DNA of 64,000 nucleotides from DASXKD01 sp963762735 (GCA_963762735.1 CAVXMG010000029.1:186001-250000), one strand, 5' to 3'; numbered from the stretch's first letter, positions 8,193 through 16,924 are shown. The notes: a model not told the origin generated them from the letters alone. Translations and numbers: made by a program.

Positions 8193-8268
8193 ACTTTATG
8201 TCATAAAGTAGAGCCGACTTTATGGCGTAAAGTCAAGGGTCTGGGCCAAGAACTTTATGACATAAAGT
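8193..8268. promoter_or_regulatory. Three 17-bp palindromic operators, module 1
   Basis: ACTTTATGTCATAAAGT (8193-8209), ACTTTATGGCGTAAAGT (8217-8233) and ACTTTATGACATAAAGT (8252-8268). Two are perfect. Centres are 24 and 35 bases apart. They lie directly upstream of the membrane-protein gene, AT-rich against a GC-rich background, and are probably bound by the winged-helix protein at 7216-7515. Confidence 0.8.
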
Positions 8269-8357
8269 CGAGCGCCCGGGAGCCACGGAGCCGCGCCCCA
8301 GCAAGAGCCCGGGATCCCCGCAGCCCGCACGCGCCTACGCTGCCGGACGGCCCGTGA

Positions 8358-9416
8358 TCAGGCGGTCAGCTCGCGGCGGACCTGCCCGGCGCCGGCGACC
8401 ATCGCGCGCAGTTTGGCCCGGGCCACGTCGGGGGGCAGGTGGCGCAGGCCGCAGTCGGGGTTGACCATCAGCCGGTCGGCCGGGATGAACTCAAGCGCGC
8501 GGTGGATCCGGGAAGCCACCAGCCCCGGCGCCTCCACCTCGGTGGCCTTCACGTCGATCACGCCGAGGCCCAGGTAGCGGTCCCAGGCGTGCTCCTTGAG
8601 CAGCCGCAGGTCGTCCAGGCCCTTGCGGGCGAACTCAAGCACGAGCGCGTCCACGTGCGCCGAGTTCACCGCCGGGAACAGGAAGTCGTAGTGCCCCTCC
8701 CACAGCGGCCGGGCGTAGCGGTTGCCGTAACAGACGTGCAGCGCCCAGGTGGCGTCCACCCCGGCCGTCACGATGTTGACCGCCTCGATCGCCAGGTCCA
8801 CCTGTTCCGGGTAGCCGGCCAGGAACGGCTCGTCGATCTGCAGCAGGTCGGCGCCGGCCGCGGCCAGTTCCCGCGCCTGGGCGTTGAGCCGCCGGGCGAG
8901 CGCGCGGACCAGGTCCGCCGGGTCGGCGTAGCCGGTGTCGCGGATCCGGCGCGACAGCGAGAACGGCCCGGTGAAGGAGAACTTGACCGGGCGCGCCGTC
9001 TGCTCCCTGGTGAACGCGAAGTCCGCGGCGAGCCCCGGGCTCACCCCGGTGGCCTCCGGCAGCGGCGCACTCACCACCGCGTCGTAGTAGTCGTAGTAGT
9101 CGGTCTTGGACCGGTCCGGGATCTCCACCCCGGGGATGCGGGTGAGCAGGTAGTCGATGTCGTTGTCGCGCCGAAGTTCGCCGTCGGACACGATGTCCAC
9201 GCCGGCGAGTTCCTGGTCCTTCAGCGCCGCCTTGATCGCCACATCGTGGATCTCGTCCAGGTGGTGCGCGCTGATCCGGCGCTGGTGATAGTCGGTCTTC
9301 AGGTGGCCGAGCCACTCCGGCACCGAGTACGAGCCGACCACGGTCGTGGCCAGCGGCGTGGCGCGCAGCGCGGCCGTCGCCGAGCCAGCGGCGTGATCCG
9401 GTGCGCTCTGGTCCAT
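8358..9416 (-). CDS. Cobalamin-independent methionine synthase (MetE)-like methyltransferase, core domain only
   Basis: 352 residues, equal to the catalytic C-terminal half of MetE; the N-terminal half is absent. Zinc ligands can be seen as H-V-C-Y-G-N (about 227-232) and N-P-D-C-G-L (about 321-326), with Q-I-D-E-P (about 196) in the barrel. Full MetE moves methyl from methyl-tetrahydrofolate to homocysteine. Short core-MetE proteins often take methyl from other donors or corrinoid proteins, so the donor here is open. It overlaps the preceding MidA-like gene by one base (stop 9416/start 9416) and is the last gene of the one-carbon cluster. Confidence 0.85.
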   Translation of the reverse strand: MDQSAPDHAAGSATAALRATPLATTVVGSYSVPEWLGHLKTDYHQRRISAHHLDEIHDVAIKAALKDQELAGVDIVSDGELRRDNDIDYLLTRIPGVEIPDRSKTDYYDYYDAVVSAPLPEATGVSPGLAADFAFTREQTARPVKFSFTGPFSLSRRIRDTGYADPADLVRALARRLNAQARELAAAGADLLQIDEPFLAGYPEQVDLAIEAVNIVTAGVDATWALHVCYGNRYARPLWEGHYDFLFPAVNSAHVDALVLEFARKGLDDLRLLKEHAWDRYLGLGVIDVKATEVEAPGLVASRIHRALEFIPADRLMVNPDCGLRHLPPDVARAKLRAMVAGAGQVRRELTA

Positions 9417-10924
9417 CAGTCACGCACCTGCGCGGTCAGCGTCTTGACATTGACGCCAGGACGACGGCCCGGGGCGATCTGGACGTCGAAGCCGCGCCGG
9501 TTGCCCGCCAGGGCCAGCAGCGGCCCGTTGACCCAGTTCACCACCGAGCCGTCATACTTGCCGGGCCCGTGGAACCCGGTGAGGTAGCCGTCCGGCGCGG
9601 TCAGGAACAGGTCGTGGCACTGCAGCCGGCCGAACGGGTGCAGCAGCGGCAGCGTGTCCGCGAAGCTGGCAAGCGCGCCGTTGCTGACGTGCATCCGCGC
9701 GTCGCCGCAGCTTTCCAGCAGCGGCCGCAGGATCTCGCCGGTGATGGCCGGGGTCACCTGGTAGGCGTCCAGGCCGTCCAGCGGCACATAACGCTCCTGC
9801 AGCCGCAGCGCGGACCAGGTTTCCTGCCAGAACGCCACGGCATCACCGGTGCCGGGGAACCGGCCGGGCGCCGCCTCGGCGAGCAGGTCGGGCCCCAGCC
9901 GGAGCAGCCGGTGGATGAGCGCGGCCAGCTCGCCTGGCCTGGTGTGGTAGCGGCGCGCGATCCGCACCGCGTCCGCCCGGCGCAGGCAGGCACGCACCTC
10001 CACCAGGTAGGGGTGCCCGCGGATGCTGGCCACGTCGTCGGTCGGCAGATTGTCGTAGACGTTGGAGATGTAGACGCAGAACGCCTTGCCCCGCAGGAAC
10101 CCCAGGGTCTGCTGCGGCCGGGTCGCGTCGAGCACCAGCGTGCTGACCTTGCCCCCGTGGTGGGCGACCGCCTTCCTGGCCCGGTCGAGCACGTGCGCGG
10201 AGTAGTCGCCCATCAGGTAGTGCAGCCGGCGGTAGTAGTCCCGCCCGTGCTGTGCGTCCAGCTCGGCGAACGTGTCCAGCCAGGTGCGCGCCTGGCTGCC
10301 GTTGCCCACGCCGAGTTCGGCGATGTAGAGCTCCTCGGGCAGCGCCCGCCGCGCGTCCAGCTCGTCCCAGACCCGCAGCAGCTCGCGGATCAGGTCCCCG
10401 GCCACGCCGGTGTCGCGGGCCTGGCTCCGCCCGCCGGGCAGTGCCTGCTCGTACTCCCGCCCCGTGGCCTCCTCCCAGCGGGAGAGCGCCTGCCAGTACA
10501 GGGTGTTGAACCGCCACAGGCAGCTTTCGCTGGCGGGCTGCCACCGTTCCAAGAGGACAAGCCCGGTCCCGTCCGGCCCGGCCTGCTCGGCCAGGGCCCG
10601 GGTGACCCGTGCGGCCAGGTCGCCGTCGCCGCAGCGGCGCAGGTCGATGGCGATCTCCAGGCCGCTCCGCGCGCCGCCCGGCTCGGCCTGGTGCGGGCGG
10701 TCGGTCAGCACCGGGCGCACCTCGACCGGCTCGTAGAAGTTGTGCCGGTACTGGATCCAGTCGCAGACCACGCGCAGGCTGGCCAGGTCCAGCGCGGCCG
10801 AGCTCTCTGCTAGTCCTGGCCCCGCCGCCCCGCCCAAGGCGGCGAAGACCGGCGCGAGCGCGGCCGCCACGTCCACCGGGTCCGGGCCGGTCAGCTTCGC
10901 CACCGGCCGCACGTCAATCAGCAC
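9416..10924 (-). CDS. SAM-dependent methyltransferase, MidA-like
   Basis: About 502 residues. A Rossmann-type SAM site can be read in the middle as A-E-L-G-V-G-N-G-S-Q-A (about 205), then H-Y-L-M-G-D-Y-S (about 236). The layout suits the MidA/NDUFAF7 group, which in mitochondria methylates a complex I arginine; bacterial substrates are mostly unknown. The preferred start is GTG 10924, five bases after GGAGG; GTG 10930 overlaps that site. It sits between metF and the MetE-like gene, coupled to the latter, which suggests a job in the same methyl-transfer route. That link is inference. Confidence 0.65.
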   Translation of the reverse strand: MLIDVRPVAKLTGPDPVDVAAALAPVFAALGGAAGPGLAESSAALDLASLRVVCDWIQYRHNFYEPVEVRPVLTDRPHQAEPGGARSGLEIAIDLRRCGDGDLAARVTRALAEQAGPDGTGLVLLERWQPASESCLWRFNTLYWQALSRWEEATGREYEQALPGGRSQARDTGVAGDLIRELLRVWDELDARRALPEELYIAELGVGNGSQARTWLDTFAELDAQHGRDYYRRLHYLMGDYSAHVLDRARKAVAHHGGKVSTLVLDATRPQQTLGFLRGKAFCVYISNVYDNLPTDDVASIRGHPYLVEVRACLRRADAVRIARRYHTRPGELAALIHRLLRLGPDLLAEAAPGRFPGTGDAVAFWQETWSALRLQERYVPLDGLDAYQVTPAITGEILRPLLESCGDARMHVSNGALASFADTLPLLHPFGRLQCHDLFLTAPDGYLTGFHGPGKYDGSVVNWVNGPLLALAGNRRGFDVQIAPGRRPGVNVKTLTAQVRD

Positions 10925-10947
10925 AGGCACCTCCGGGCGTCGGCGCC

Positions 10948-11022
10948 GCTAGCCCGGGGGGACGACCCCCCTGGAACCCCCCGCTGGCCTCAGGCCCCAT
11001 TCCTTCGTCACGGGGCCTTGGC
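10948..11022 (+). repeat. Dispersed palindromic repeat, copy 3
   Basis: GCTAGCCCGGGGG hairpin with CGACCCCCC, then GGAACCCCCC, GGCCTCAGGCCCC, ATTCCTTCGTC and ACGGGGCC. The right end contains the last codons and the TGA of metF, so the repeat overlaps coding sequence. Confidence 0.8.
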
Positions 11023-11928
11023 CCGCAGCCCGGCGCGTTCCAGGATGCCGGGAATCCCGTGCTCGTACCCGGGCGCCATGACATGCACGCCGCTGACCCC
11101 GGGGATCTCGCGGATCTGCTCGATGATCTCCACGCAGATGCGCAGCCCCTCCTCGGCGACCTGGTCGGCAGGGACCGCCCGCAGCCGGCGGTCGACCTCA
11201 TCGGGGATGTGCAAGCCGGGCACGCCGGTGCGCATGTGGTCCAGGGCCCGCAGCGAGCGCACCGGCCCCACGCCGGCGAGGATCCGGCAGCGCTCGCCGA
11301 GCCCGAGGTCACCCACCTCACCCATCCAGCGCGCGAAGGCGGGCACGTCGAACACGAACTGCGTCTGGACGAACTCGGCGCCCGCGTCGGCCTTCTTGGC
11401 GAGCCGCGCGGCGCGGAACCCGGCCGGCGGGGCGAACGGGTTCTCGACCGCGCCGATGAGCCAGGCCGGCCGGCTGGACAGTGCCCGGCCGGACAGCAGC
11501 CGGCCCTCGTCGCGCATCATCCGGGCGGCCCACAGGAGCTGCACGCTGTCCAGGTCGAACACGGGCCTGGCGTCCGGGTGGTCGCCGAACTTCGGGTGAT
11601 CGCCGGTCATCAGCAGCACGTTCGGTATGCCCACGGCGGAGGCGGCGAGCAGGTCAGACTGGAGCGCGAGCCGGTTACGGTCGCGGCAGGTGAGCTGCAT
11701 GACCGGCTCGACCCCGGCCTCCGCGGCCAGCAGGCTGCCCGCCCAGCTCGCCATCCGCACGTGCGCACCGGCGTTGTCGGTGATGTTGATGGCGTCCACC
11801 CAGCCCACCAGCGGCGCCACCTTGCGGCGCAGCGCCCCTGGATCCGCCCCGCGCGGCGGGCCGATCTCCGCGGTCACCGCGAACGCGCCCGAGGCGAGCC
11901 GGGCGCGCAGGCCAGCGCCCGCGCTCAC
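11008..11928 (-). CDS. metF: Methylenetetrahydrofolate reductase
   Basis: 306 residues from GTG 11928. A TIM-barrel MTHFR domain spans the whole protein: F-A-V-T-A-E-I-G-P-P-R-G near the start, N-I-T-D-N-A, V-M-Q-L-T-C-R-D-R-N for flavin/folate contacts, L-L-M-T-G-D-H, and F-V-Q-T-Q-F-V-F-D. It interconverts methylene- and methyl-tetrahydrofolate. Its GTGA start overlaps the stop of the zinc-cluster partner at 11925, the usual pairing of bacterial MetF with a separate MTHFR_C protein. The C-terminus, AKAP, is encoded inside dispersed repeat copy 3. Confidence 0.92.
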   Translation of the reverse strand: MSAGAGLRARLASGAFAVTAEIGPPRGADPGALRRKVAPLVGWVDAINITDNAGAHVRMASWAGSLLAAEAGVEPVMQLTCRDRNRLALQSDLLAASAVGIPNVLLMTGDHPKFGDHPDARPVFDLDSVQLLWAARMMRDEGRLLSGRALSSRPAWLIGAVENPFAPPAGFRAARLAKKADAGAEFVQTQFVFDVPAFARWMGEVGDLGLGERCRILAGVGPVRSLRALDHMRTGVPGLHIPDEVDRRLRAVPADQVAEEGLRICVEIIEQIREIPGVSGVHVMAPGYEHGIPGILERAGLRAKAP

Positions 11929-12368
11929 CGGTGCTCCTCGGACACGGCGCTGGGCTGCCGCGCGGCCGACGGGGCCCACAGGTTCTCGTCGTCGCCGCGC
12001 CAGTAGCCGATCCAGGCGCTCTGCCCCGAGCGCCGGTGGTCCACCGGCCGCTGCAAGAGGAGCAGGTCGGCCACCCGCCCCTCGCGCTCCGCCCGCTCGT
12101 AGGCGACCACCCACACGCACCGCATGTCCGGAAACACCTCGCACGAGCCGTCCGCGCCGACACCGCCGCAGGGCCCGTTCCGCAACTGCTTGGGGCAGGT
12201 CGCCGGGCAGGCGTACCCGGTGACCGGCAGCGTGCACTGGCCGCACATCCGGCAGCCGAACGCCCCGCCCTTGGTCACCTTCTCGGCGGCGGTGAAGGCG
12301 CGGAGCGCGGCCGGGGATCTGGCCAGCGCGCCCGCGAGCCTGCGGTAGGCGGCGTTCGGCGCCAGCAC
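11925..12368 (-). CDS. MTHFR C-terminal-domain protein (MTHFR_C), cysteine-cluster partner of MetF
   Basis: Cys-rich protein with G-C-R-M-C-G-Q-C, then Y-A-C-P-A-T-C-P-K and N-G-P-C-G-G-V, and later M-R-C-V-W. This is the MTHFR_C pattern, which binds a metal or Fe-S cluster and is thought to feed electrons to MetF. From GTG 12368 it is 147 residues. The frame is open up to ATG 12500 (191 residues), but that stretch lies in repeat copy 4 and reads as low-complexity Arg/Pro, so I prefer the shorter form. The two genes overlap by four bases. Confidence 0.75.
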   Translation of the reverse strand: MLAPNAAYRRLAGALARSPAALRAFTAAEKVTKGGAFGCRMCGQCTLPVTGYACPATCPKQLRNGPCGGVGADGSCEVFPDMRCVWVVAYERAEREGRVADLLLLQRPVDHRRSGQSAWIGYWRGDDENLWAPSAARQPSAVSEEHR

Positions 12369-12420
12369 GCGCTGCAGGCGGTAAGCCAGCCAGCCGGGCA
12401 GCCGCGGCCGGACCGGCCGT

Positions 12421-12494
12421 GGCCAAGGCCCCGTGACGGAGGAACGGGGCCTTGAGCCAGCGGGGGTTCCGGGGGTCGTCCTCCGGGCTAGCAC
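12421..12494 (-). repeat. Dispersed palindromic repeat, copy 4
   Basis: Read on the minus strand: GTGCTAGCCCGGAGGACGAC, then CCCCCGGAACCCCC, CAAGGCCCCGT, TCCTCCGTC, ACGGGGCCTTGGCC. Both hairpins are present. It lies between purU and the MTHFR_C gene. Confidence 0.8.
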
Positions 12495-12512
12495 GGCCAA
12501 GGCCCCGCGCGG

Positions 12513-13439
12513 TCAGGAGAAGACGATCGTGGAGTTCTGGTGGACAATTACCCGGTCCTCCAGGTGCCAGCCGACCGCGCGGGCGAGCACGGCGCGTTCC
12601 ACGTGCCGCCCGAGCCGGCGCAGGTCATCGGCCGAGCACCGGTGGTCCACCCGGACGATGTCCTGCTCGATGATCGGCCCCGCGTCCAGTTCCGCGGTCA
12701 CGTAGTGGGCGGTCGCGCCGATGAGCTTGACGCCCCGTGCGGCCGCCCTGCGGTAGGGCTCGGCGCCCGCGAACGCCGGCAGGAAGCTGTGGTGGATGTT
12801 GATGATCGGCGCGGTGAACTCGGACAGGAACCGCGGCGACAGTATCTGCATGTACCTGGCCAGGATGACCAGGTCGGCCTCGCCGGCCAGCAACTGCAAC
12901 TGTGCGGTCTCGGCCGCGTCCTTGGTCTGCGGGGTGACCGGGGTGTGGTGGAACGGCAGTCCCCACCAGGCGGCGGCTTCCCCGGCGTCCGTATGGTTAG
13001 AAATGATCATTCTGATGTCGGCATGCAGTTCACCGCTCTGCGCCCGCCACAGGATCTCCTGGAGGGCGTGGTCGGTCCGGGACACCATGATCGCCACGCG
13101 CTTCAGGTCCGCGGCCCTGGTCAGCTTCCAGCGCATGGAGAACCGGTCGGCCATCCGTGCGAACCGTTCCCCGAGTTCGCCGGCCCGCTGGTCGAGGCCG
13201 CCGAGGTGGAACTCCAGGCGCAGGAAGAACGTGCCGCCGAAGGGGTCGGTGGAGTACTGCTGCGACTCGGTGATGTTCGCGCCGGCCTCGAACAGGAACT
13301 GGGACACGGCGGCGACGATGCCCGGCCGGTCCGGGCAGGTGATCACCAGGCGGCCGACGTCGGCATAACGCTCATCGGGCCGGCTCCGCACTGCCCGCGG
13401 CTTCGGCCCGCGCACCAGGGCACCGACATCGGATTCCAT
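12513..13439 (-). CDS. purU: Formyltetrahydrofolate deformylase
   Basis: 308 residues. Residues about 30-110 are an ACT domain (LVITCPDRPGIVAAVSQFLF). Residues 110-308 are the formyltransferase-like catalytic domain, with SNHTDAG, NIHHSFLPAF and the GATAHYV/LDAGPIIEQD segment carrying the catalytic His and Asp. PurU hydrolyses 10-formyl-tetrahydrofolate to formate plus tetrahydrofolate. In this cluster it would release one-carbon units as formate and free the folate carrier. The 30-residue N-terminal extension is weakly conserved in appearance, so an internal start is possible. Confidence 0.95.
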   Translation of the reverse strand: MESDVGALVRGPKPRAVRSRPDERYADVGRLVITCPDRPGIVAAVSQFLFEAGANITESQQYSTDPFGGTFFLRLEFHLGGLDQRAGELGERFARMADRFSMRWKLTRAADLKRVAIMVSRTDHALQEILWRAQSGELHADIRMIISNHTDAGEAAAWWGLPFHHTPVTPQTKDAAETAQLQLLAGEADLVILARYMQILSPRFLSEFTAPIINIHHSFLPAFAGAEPYRRAAARGVKLIGATAHYVTAELDAGPIIEQDIVRVDHRCSADDLRRLGRHVERAVLARAVGWHLEDRVIVHQNSTIVFS

Positions 13440-13549
13440 CCAGCCTCCCCTTCATCCGCCCTATGTCATTTCCCCGGATCATTTTCCGAGTGTGCAACGC
13501 GATACCGGCGCCGGGCACCGAGTACGGGCACAATCTTGGCCAGCGCCCT

Positions 13550-13567
13550 TTTGTGTCCTACCACAAA
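13550..13567. promoter_or_regulatory. Inverted repeat shared with pucR promoter (candidate PucR operator)
   Basis: TTTGTG-TCCTAC-CACAAA, perfect 6-bp arms with a 6-base spacer, 110 bases upstream of purU. The same TTGTG-N6-CACAA design is found upstream of the PucR gene (16744-16759). Confidence 0.55.
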
Positions 13568-13572
13568 GGTAG

Positions 13573-15390
13573 TCACAGGGCCGAGCGCAGCCGCTCTATG
13601 GCGGCGAGGTCGCCGTCGAACCGCAGTACCACGCCGTGAGCCAGGACGGCGGCCTGGGCAGCCAGGATGGCCGCCAGGTCAAGCCCGACCGCGGCGGCGC
13701 TGCCGCCCGCCCGCTCCAGGGCCCGCAGCGTCGACTCCGGGATCGTCACCCCGGGGACCTCGTGGGCGAGGAACTCGGCCTCGTCGAACCCGCTCAGCGG
13801 GGCCAGCGCCAGCAGCACGGGGACGCCAGCGTCCAGTTCGGCGGTCATCCGCCGGAAGGTGTCCAGCTCGTACACGGGGCGGGTGATCAGGAACTGGGCG
13901 CCCGCGCGCAGCTTGGCCCTGGTGCGGGCCACCTCGGCCGTGGCGTCCTCCGCCCCGGGGTTGAAGCGGGCCCCGATGTGGAACGAGGTCCTGGTCGCCA
14001 GCGGCAGGCCGTTGCTGTCCCTGCCCTGGTTCAGCCCGTTCAGCAGCCCGGCCAGCCCCACGGAGTCGACCTCCCAGATTCCGTCGACGTTGGGGTAGTC
14101 GCCCCGCAGAGGCGGGTTGCCGGTGGCGCAGACCACGGTCCGCATGCCGAGCGCATGCGCCCCGAGCAGGTCGGCCTGCAGCGCCATGATGGTCTTGTCC
14201 CAGGTCGTCATCGTGGCGACGGCGTCGGCACCGAGCCGCTGGCGCAACTGCAGCGCCAGGTTCAGCGGGCTCAGGTGGGCCCGCGCGGTCTGCCGCGGCG
14301 AGACCAGGAAGGTGTCGAGGCCGCGTTCGCGCAGCGCCGCAACGGCGTCCGCGGCCTGGTCGCCGGCGCCGTCGGCCGTCGGGACGATCTCCGCGGCGAC
14401 CACGAACCGCCCGGCGGCGAGCCGTTCCGCCAGCCCGCCCGGCTCCGCCGGGGCAGCGGCGGGCCCTTCGGCCGGGGCCGTGACGCTTGCCGTGGCCCGC
14501 CGGGGCCGGGGGCGCTGGGCGGCGACCGCGGCCACAGCCGCCTCGAGATGGGTGGGCGTGGTGCCGCAGCAACCGCCGATCAAGGACGCGCCCGCGTCCG
14601 CGTACCGGCGCGCGTACCTGGCGAAATACCCGCCGTCGATGGGGTACTCGAACCGCCGCCCGGCGGCCCGCCTGGGCAGCCCGGCGTTGGGCTGGGCGCT
14701 CACCGGCAGGGACGTATGCCGGATCAGCTCGGTGACCACGGTGAGGGTGTGCTGCGGCCCGAGCGTGCAGTTGGTGCCCAGCGCGACGACCGGCAGGCGG
14801 GACAGGGCGATCGCCACCTCCCGCGGGGTCTCGCCGCCGAGCGTGCGGCCGTCGGGGGCGAACGTGGCCTGGGCGACGATCGGTGCTCCGGTCAGTTCCG
14901 CGGCGGCGGTGACCGCTTCGGTGAGTTCGTCGAGATACCCGAAGGTTTCCAGGATGAGCACGTCCACGCCGCCCTCGGCGAGCGCGCTGACCTGCTCGCG
15001 GATCGCGGCGACCCGCTGGGCGGGGGAGAGGAGGGGGCGCTGGCGCGCGGTCACCGCCGGGGACACGGAACCGGCCACGAAGACCCGGCGCCCGGCCTTG
15101 TCCTGCGCCGCGCGCGCGATCCGCACCCCGGCGAGGTTGATCTCGCGCACCGGCCCGGCCGACCCGTGCTCGGCCAGCCGCAGCGCGCTGGCGCCGAACG
15201 TGTTGGTCTGGATGACGTCCACGCCCGCGGAAAGGTAGCTCTCGTGCACCGTGCTGACCAGTTCGGCGTTGCTGAGGTTCAGTTCGGGCAGCGCCCGGTC
15301 AAGTGAGTTCCCGGCGGCGTGCAGCATGGTGCCCATGGCGCCGTCGCACATCAGCACGCCTTCGTGCAGTGCGGTGACGAACCCGGTCAC
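13573..15390 (-). CDS. Homocysteine S-methyltransferase / methylenetetrahydrofolate reductase fusion
   Basis: 605 residues, two domains. Residues 1-295 are a homocysteine S-methyltransferase (DGAMGTML at the N-terminus; zinc ligands in G-T-N-C-T-L-G and G-G-C-C-G-T-T-P). Residues about 325-600 are a second MTHFR barrel (F-V-V-A-A-E-I-V-P, ATGNPP, FLITRPVYELDTF). An Ala/Pro linker joins them. The fusion is known as a bifunctional YitJ-type enzyme that couples making methyl-folate to homocysteine methylation. Its start overlaps the PucR gene by four bases. The window thus carries two MTHFR barrels and two different methyltransferase folds. Confidence 0.92.
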   Translation of the reverse strand: MTGFVTALHEGVLMCDGAMGTMLHAAGNSLDRALPELNLSNAELVSTVHESYLSAGVDVIQTNTFGASALRLAEHGSAGPVREINLAGVRIARAAQDKAGRRVFVAGSVSPAVTARQRPLLSPAQRVAAIREQVSALAEGGVDVLILETFGYLDELTEAVTAAAELTGAPIVAQATFAPDGRTLGGETPREVAIALSRLPVVALGTNCTLGPQHTLTVVTELIRHTSLPVSAQPNAGLPRRAAGRRFEYPIDGGYFARYARRYADAGASLIGGCCGTTPTHLEAAVAAVAAQRPRPRRATASVTAPAEGPAAAPAEPGGLAERLAAGRFVVAAEIVPTADGAGDQAADAVAALRERGLDTFLVSPRQTARAHLSPLNLALQLRQRLGADAVATMTTWDKTIMALQADLLGAHALGMRTVVCATGNPPLRGDYPNVDGIWEVDSVGLAGLLNGLNQGRDSNGLPLATRTSFHIGARFNPGAEDATAEVARTRAKLRAGAQFLITRPVYELDTFRRMTAELDAGVPVLLALAPLSGFDEAEFLAHEVPGVTIPESTLRALERAGGSAAAVGLDLAAILAAQAAVLAHGVVLRFDGDLAAIERLRSAL

Positions 15391-16730
15391 GGCGCCTCCC
15401 CGACCGCGTCCAGGATCTCCAGCGCCACCTGGGCCATCAGCCGGTCACGGTAGCTGCCCAGGTCCAGGCCGGTGATCTTCTCGACCCGGTGAATCCGGTA
15501 GCTGACCGTGTTGGGGTGCACGTTCAGCGCCCGCGCGGCCCGCTGCGGGCTGGCGTTCTCCCGGAAGTAGCAGGCCAGGGTCTGCAGGTACGCGTGGGCC
15601 TGCCCGCTGGGGTCGGCACTCAGCCTGCCCAGCACCTCGTCGGCGAACCCGCGCAGTTCGGCCAGGTCGGGCACCTGGAGCAGGAGCCGGTGGAGGCCCA
15701 GGTCACCGAATGCCACCACCCGGCCCGCGCGGCCCATCCGGCGCACGGTCTGCACGGTCCGCCTGGCCTGCGCGTAGGAGTGCCTGATCTGCTCGGCGCC
15801 ATGGCACGGGCCGCCGATGCCGACCGTGACGGTCACCTCGGGGAACAGTTCGTCGAGGCGGGCGGCGCACAGGGTGCCCAGCCGCACCGCCCGGGGCGCG
15901 GCACCGTCCTGGCCCTGTTCCGGCAGCACCACGGCCACCTCGGTGTCGCGCACGGAGACGATCGCGTCCGGTGCCCGGGTGGTGAGGAAGCTCTCGGCCG
16001 TGTCGGCGGCCCGCCGGAGCAGGTCCGGCCCGGGGACCGGCCCGGCCCTGGCCGCCTCGAATGCCACGGACAGCACGTGGTGCTGCCGCCCGGGGTCGTA
16101 GCCGAGGTGCCTGGCCCACCTGCCGGTCTCCGCCTGGTCCTGGCCGCGGCCGGACAGCAGGCCCTCGACCAGGTCGTCCCGCACCCGGCTGGCGGCCGTG
16201 GCCACCACGCGCTCCCGGCTGAGGATGACCCCGCAGATGGTGGCCGCGTGCTCGGTGAGCAGCAGGCTGGTGTCCTCCCCGGCGCCCTGCCCGCCGGTGT
16301 CCACCGTCAGCAGGTGAGCGGGCACGTCATCGCCGACAAGCACCGGCGCCACGATCACCGAAGCGGCGGTACCCGCCCCGGGCAGGCGCAGCGCCCGGCG
16401 GGCCCTGCTCGCGGCGGCGAGCACCTCGCCGAGCCGCGGGTGTACGACGAGGTCGCGGACGTCCTGGGCGGCCCGCTCACCGCTCTGCCCTGGAGCCGCC
16501 GCGGTCAGGATGTCCATGGTCGGGCTGACCACGGCCACCGTCGCGCCGGTCTGCTCGGAGATCAGCCGGGTCACCGCGGCCAGGTCGGCATCCTGGACCG
16601 CCAGCCCGGACAGATGGCGGTACACCGCGACGAGGTTGCGCAGGGCGAGAACCTCGCGCACCGCCTCGCCGCGCGCGCCCGGGCCGGCGCCAGGGCCCGG
16701 CACCTGCCCGCCCGCCATCGCTCGGACCAT
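15387..16730 (-). CDS. PucR-family transcriptional regulator
   Basis: 447 residues from ATG 16730. A GAF-like N-terminal region (about 40-180), a central GGDEF-like/PucR segment, and a C-terminal PucR helix-turn-helix (YFRENASPQRAARALNVH, P-N-T-V-S-Y-R-I). PucR proteins activate or repress purine, amine or aromatic catabolic operons. Its gene leads the unit with the homocysteine methyltransferase fusion, and a TTGTG-N6-CACAA repeat just upstream suggests autoregulation. The frame is open to 16814, but that extension covers the operator and is unlikely; ATG 16718 is another choice. Confidence 0.85.
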   Translation of the reverse strand: MVRAMAGGQVPGPGAGPGARGEAVREVLALRNLVAVYRHLSGLAVQDADLAAVTRLISEQTGATVAVVSPTMDILTAAAPGQSGERAAQDVRDLVVHPRLGEVLAAASRARRALRLPGAGTAASVIVAPVLVGDDVPAHLLTVDTGGQGAGEDTSLLLTEHAATICGVILSRERVVATAASRVRDDLVEGLLSGRGQDQAETGRWARHLGYDPGRQHHVLSVAFEAARAGPVPGPDLLRRAADTAESFLTTRAPDAIVSVRDTEVAVVLPEQGQDGAAPRAVRLGTLCAARLDELFPEVTVTVGIGGPCHGAEQIRHSYAQARRTVQTVRRMGRAGRVVAFGDLGLHRLLLQVPDLAELRGFADEVLGRLSADPSGQAHAYLQTLACYFRENASPQRAARALNVHPNTVSYRIHRVEKITGLDLGSYRDRLMAQVALEILDAVGEAP

Positions 16731-16743
16731 CACTCCGCCCGTC

Positions 16744-16759
16744 TTGTGCTTGAACACAA
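16744..16759. promoter_or_regulatory. Inverted repeat upstream of pucR-type gene
   Basis: TTGTG-CTTGAA-CACAA, perfect 5-bp arms, 14 bases upstream of ATG 16730. It resembles the 13550-13567 site in arms and spacer length. Confidence 0.55.
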
Positions 16760-16924
16760 AGATATGCCCAGACAGCGGACTAAACGATAGAGAATGGGCC
16801 GGAAGCAGCGCCATCCACGGCGGCGCCCCGGCGCGAGGGCCAGCCGACGGTCACGGTGCCCTACCAGCGATGTCGCGGTACTTTGTCCGGTTTGCCGCGA
16901 GCGGGAACAGGTGAGATAGGGCTC

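Noticed and set aside
8358..9587. Long plus-strand frame opposite the MetE-like gene
   Set aside because: Antisense shadow; the minus strand carries clear zinc-site motifs.
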